This document shows positions 5,337 through 6,443 of a DNA stretch of 6,443 nt, piece by piece (position 1 is the first letter of the stretch; each line of letters opens with the position of its first letter). This stretch comes from an uncultured Devosia sp. GTDB lineage: Bacteria; Pseudomonadota; Alphaproteobacteria; Rhizobiales; Devosiaceae. A program made the translations under genes and the position numbers. Location: positions 1-6,443 of the forward strand of contig CAKTFF010000129.1 in assembly GCA_934553185.1 (NCBI GenBank). The letters run 5' to 3'. The notes under the pieces are model-generated. The model was not told the origin of the DNA. It did no database searches and saw only the letters and a list, made by a program, of their open reading frames with translations.

Positions 5337-5390
5337 ACGGCCGGTGTCGGGGTTCTCCGAGCCCCCAACGTGAACCCAGATGCCGGCCGT
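5337..5390. other. 19-bp imperfect stem-loop in the DUF1223-DUF2794 intergenic region
   Basis: Bases 5337-5355 pair with 5372-5390 with a single mismatch (5349/5378) and two GU pairs. The outer block is ACGGCCGG/CCGGCCGT, the middle block TGTCG/AGATG, and the inner block GGGTTC/GAACCC. The loop is 16 bases (5356-5371) and holds CCCCC on the plus strand, GGGGG on the minus. No gene overlaps it. It could be the body of a small RNA or part of a long 5' leader of the DUF2794 gene. It is not itself terminator-like, since no T run follows on either strand. Confidence 0.6.
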
Positions 5391-5408
5391 CTCCCAAGTT
5401 GACCGGTG

Positions 5409-5442
5409 AATGTCCTGCTCCTCCGCCGAGGGGCAGGACATT
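5409..5442. terminator. Strong 15-bp stem-loop, terminator at the end of the DUF1223 gene or of a plus-strand RNA
   Basis: Bases 5409-5423 pair with 5428-5442 (AATGTCCTGCTCCTC with GAGGGGCAGGACATT) along the whole 15 bp, with one GU pair and a 4-base loop. It begins 4 bases past the DUF1223 stop. On the minus strand only ATT then CACC follows, so the U tract is poor; on the plus strand TTTGCTTT follows. It may act in both directions, but the tail favours plus-strand transcription. Confidence 0.65.
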
Positions 5443-5446
5443 TGCT

Positions 5447-6175
5447 TTAGGGCTCGTATGTTGCAGCGCCCAGGATCAGCCCGGGCAGGCCGTTGTTTTC
5501 CTGCTGCACGAGCACCGCGAGACCCGTTCCGGGGCGCAGGACTTCGGGCAGCGGCAGCTTGATCGTGGCGCCCGCATCGTCTTCCCACATGCCCAAGGCC
5601 TGCTGGTCGGTCACCACCTGCGTATAGGACATGGATTTGCCGGCGTTCTCGCCCTTGTCGATCACCACATCGGCCTGGGTCAGGTAGGTCACGAGCCAGA
5701 TCACGGCATCGCCGCGCCCCTTGTCAGCCGGCACGGCGATCTTGAGCATGCCGGCGTCTTCGCTGATCCCCACCGCAAGTGGCAGAGCGGCACCGGCGAG
5801 CGCGCCATGCACTTCATTGCTGCGCGATCCCACCACGCCTACAGCGCCATTGACCACCATCTGGGGCGTGTAGATGCGTGAAGAATTCCAGCTTTCGGCA
5901 TAGGCGCGCTGGCGGTCCGAATAATCGGCGCTGCCAAACGTGTCCTGCCAGCCGGCATAGTCCCAATAGTCGACATGAAAGGCGAGAGCCACCACGTCAT
6001 TGCTCTTGGCCAGGTCGGTTAGCATGGCATCGGCGGGCGGGCATGAGGCGCAGCCCTGGCTGGTAAACAGCTCCACAACCGCCTTGGGGTGGGTGACCGA
6101 ACCGGCTTGTGCCGGCGCGGACAGGAGGGCGATGGCAGCCAGAACGGCTGCACAGGAAGTGAGCTGATACGTCAT
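5447..6175 (-). CDS. DUF1223 family exported thioredoxin-like protein
   Basis: The 242-residue precursor has a signal peptide (hydrophobic core residues 9-19, likely cleavage after AQA, residue 24). The mature protein opens with AVVELFTSQGCASCPPAD, a strand leading to a thioredoxin-type CxxC (Cys42-Ala-Ser-Cys45), then VVALAFHVDYWDYAGWQDTFG, DYSDRQRAYA and IYTPQMVVNG with the conserved proline, all hallmarks of DUF1223. A redox role in the periplasm is suggested by the fold and CxxC but is not established for the family. The ATG at 6173-6175 puts the signal peptide at the very N-terminus; an ATG 11 codons upstream (6206-6208) and a TTG further out (6215-6217) are also in frame. None has a clear Shine-Dalgarno. 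It lies downstream of the probable acnA; this arrangement is, from memory, common in Hyphomicrobiales. Confidence 0.9.
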   Translation of the reverse strand: MTYQLTSCAAVLAAIALLSAPAQAGSVTHPKAVVELFTSQGCASCPPADAMLTDLAKSNDVVALAFHVDYWDYAGWQDTFGSADYSDRQRAYAESWNSSRIYTPQMVVNGAVGVVGSRSNEVHGALAGAALPLAVGISEDAGMLKIAVPADKGRGDAVIWLVTYLTQADVVIDKGENAGKSMSYTQVVTDQQALGMWEDDAGATIKLPLPEVLRPGTGLAVLVQQENNGLPGLILGAATYEP

Positions 6176-6287
6176 AGGATGGGTTGTAAGCCGCTCACCC
6201 GCCCCCATGCGAGTCAAAAACGGGTGACAGTGCGTTTGAGCGACGCGCGCTGCGCAATCGGCTCACCCCGGCGCTCCCCTTAGGCCT

Positions 6288-6349
6288 GACCCGAGGGTCT
6301 CTCGTCATACGGTTCGGGATGAGAGTGGCCCTCGGGTCGAGCCCGAGGG
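6288..6349. repeat. Intergenic palindromic element with two mutually exclusive hairpins
   Basis: The motif CCCGAGGG or its complement occurs three times: 6290-6297, 6329-6336 (inverted) and 6342-6349. A long hairpin can form between 6288-6297 and 6329-6338 (10 bp). It is extended inward by CTC/GAG and TCAT/ATGA blocks, with loop 6309-6318. A short one can form between 6329-6336 and 6342-6349 (8 bp, loop TCGAG). Both use the middle copy, so only one can exist at a time. It lies between the likely acnA end and the DUF1223 gene. It resembles the small intergenic palindromes dispersed in rhizobial genomes. There is no T run, so it is not a standard terminator. The rest of 6218-6416 shows nothing definite. 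Confidence 0.55.
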
Positions 6350-6416
6350 AAGCGATTGTGGATGCTGCGAGGCCCCGGCAGGTCGGGGACCCCCAGCGGG
6401 AAGCCGGTTGTCCGCC

Positions 6417-6443
6417 TTAAGCGGCGACGAGGCTGCGCAGGAC
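6417..6443 (-). CDS. acnA: Probable 3' end of aconitate hydratase gene (cut by window edge)
   Basis: Only the last eight codons and a TAA (6417-6419) are visible. They read VLRSLVAA, which fits the usual alphaproteobacterial aconitase ending (a ...QYVLR-L-A... tail). The downstream DUF1223 gene on the same strand supports this, because the two are, from memory, commonly adjacent in the order. With so few residues this is an inference from a short tail plus context, not a firm identification. Confidence 0.5.
   Translation of the reverse strand, partial: VLRSLVAA

Larger units (their letters stand above)
5337..5449 (+). ncRNA. Candidate plus-strand small RNA
   Basis: The long hairpin at 5337-5390 is followed by a second strong hairpin (5409-5442), whose T-rich tail (TTTGCTTT, 5441-5448) is on the plus strand. 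No plus-strand gene lies upstream (both neighbours are minus strand), so a plus-strand terminator here would need its own short transcript. The loops on this strand are C-rich and include CTCCTCC (5418-5424), complementary to Shine-Dalgarno sequences. The 5' end is unknown and I found no clear promoter, so the start given is only the edge of the structure. Confidence 0.3.

Noticed and set aside
5149..5397. 82-codon minus-strand frame in the DUF1223-DUF2794 gap
   Set aside because: TTG start without ribosome-binding site, arginine-rich product, overlaps the start of the DUF2794 gene in another frame and covers the long stem-loop.
5183..5446. 6S RNA or signal recognition particle RNA in the structured gap
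   Set aside because: I could not fit the 6S central bubble or the SRP apical GGAA motif to either strand, so no named RNA is claimed.
5297..5881. Plus-strand 194-codon open frame opposite the DUF1223 gene
   Set aside because: Antisense to a well-supported gene with clear family motifs; product is rich in H, R, G and Q with no recognisable domain, typical of a high-GC shadow frame.
1..6443. Mobile element, prophage, CRISPR array, tRNA or toxin-antitoxin system
   Set aside because: No transposase or integrase, no regularly spaced long repeats, no tRNA cloverleaf; the two tiny membrane genes lack toxin-antitoxin features and sit in an IalB operon.

Overview
The window looks like chromosomal core DNA of a high-GC alphaproteobacterium, most likely Hyphomicrobiales and perhaps Devosia-like. 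The lineage call is inferred from gene content: IalB-family secreted proteins, a DUF2794 gene, a DUF1223 gene, the end of a likely aconitase gene, and a YbhL-type gene with a structured leader. I see no IS element, phage gene, CRISPR array, tRNA or rRNA.

Left block (1-2718, all minus strand). In order of transcription: thpR (RNA 2',3'-cyclic phosphodiesterase), a first IalB-family secreted protein (1434-1967), an intrinsic terminator, a second IalB-family protein (846-1349), a 74-residue and a 41-residue membrane protein, and the 5' part of rlmN, which runs off the left edge. The second IalB gene and the two small genes are packed tightly (1-base gap, then an ATGA overlap), so they are very likely co-transcribed and translationally coupled.

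Middle block (2719-4252, plus strand). A Bax-inhibitor-1/YbhL membrane protein has a recognisable promoter, a palindrome over the -35 box, a candidate ybhL leader RNA and a strong terminator. A GNAT acetyltransferase of the phosphinothricin/methionine-sulfoximine type follows.

Right block (4249-6443, minus strand). In order of transcription: a likely acnA 3' end, a DUF1223 thioredoxin-like exported protein, a structured intergenic region (5183-5446), a DUF2794 protein, and a small exported protein that I think is a divergent third IalB-like protein. The last gene meets the acetyltransferase tail to tail: both stop codons lie within one CTAG.

The parts least explained by known genes are: (1) 5183-5446, with a 19-bp imperfect stem-loop, a 15-bp stem-loop with a plus-strand T-rich tail, and three TGTTC boxes exactly 19 bp apart, which could be a small RNA gene or a long leader; (2) the coupled IalB / small membrane protein cluster; (3) the divergent IalB-like protein at 4249-4728; (4) a pair of mutually exclusive hairpins next to acnA. 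The proteins are mostly housekeeping or envelope-associated. No complete new multi-gene system is evident.
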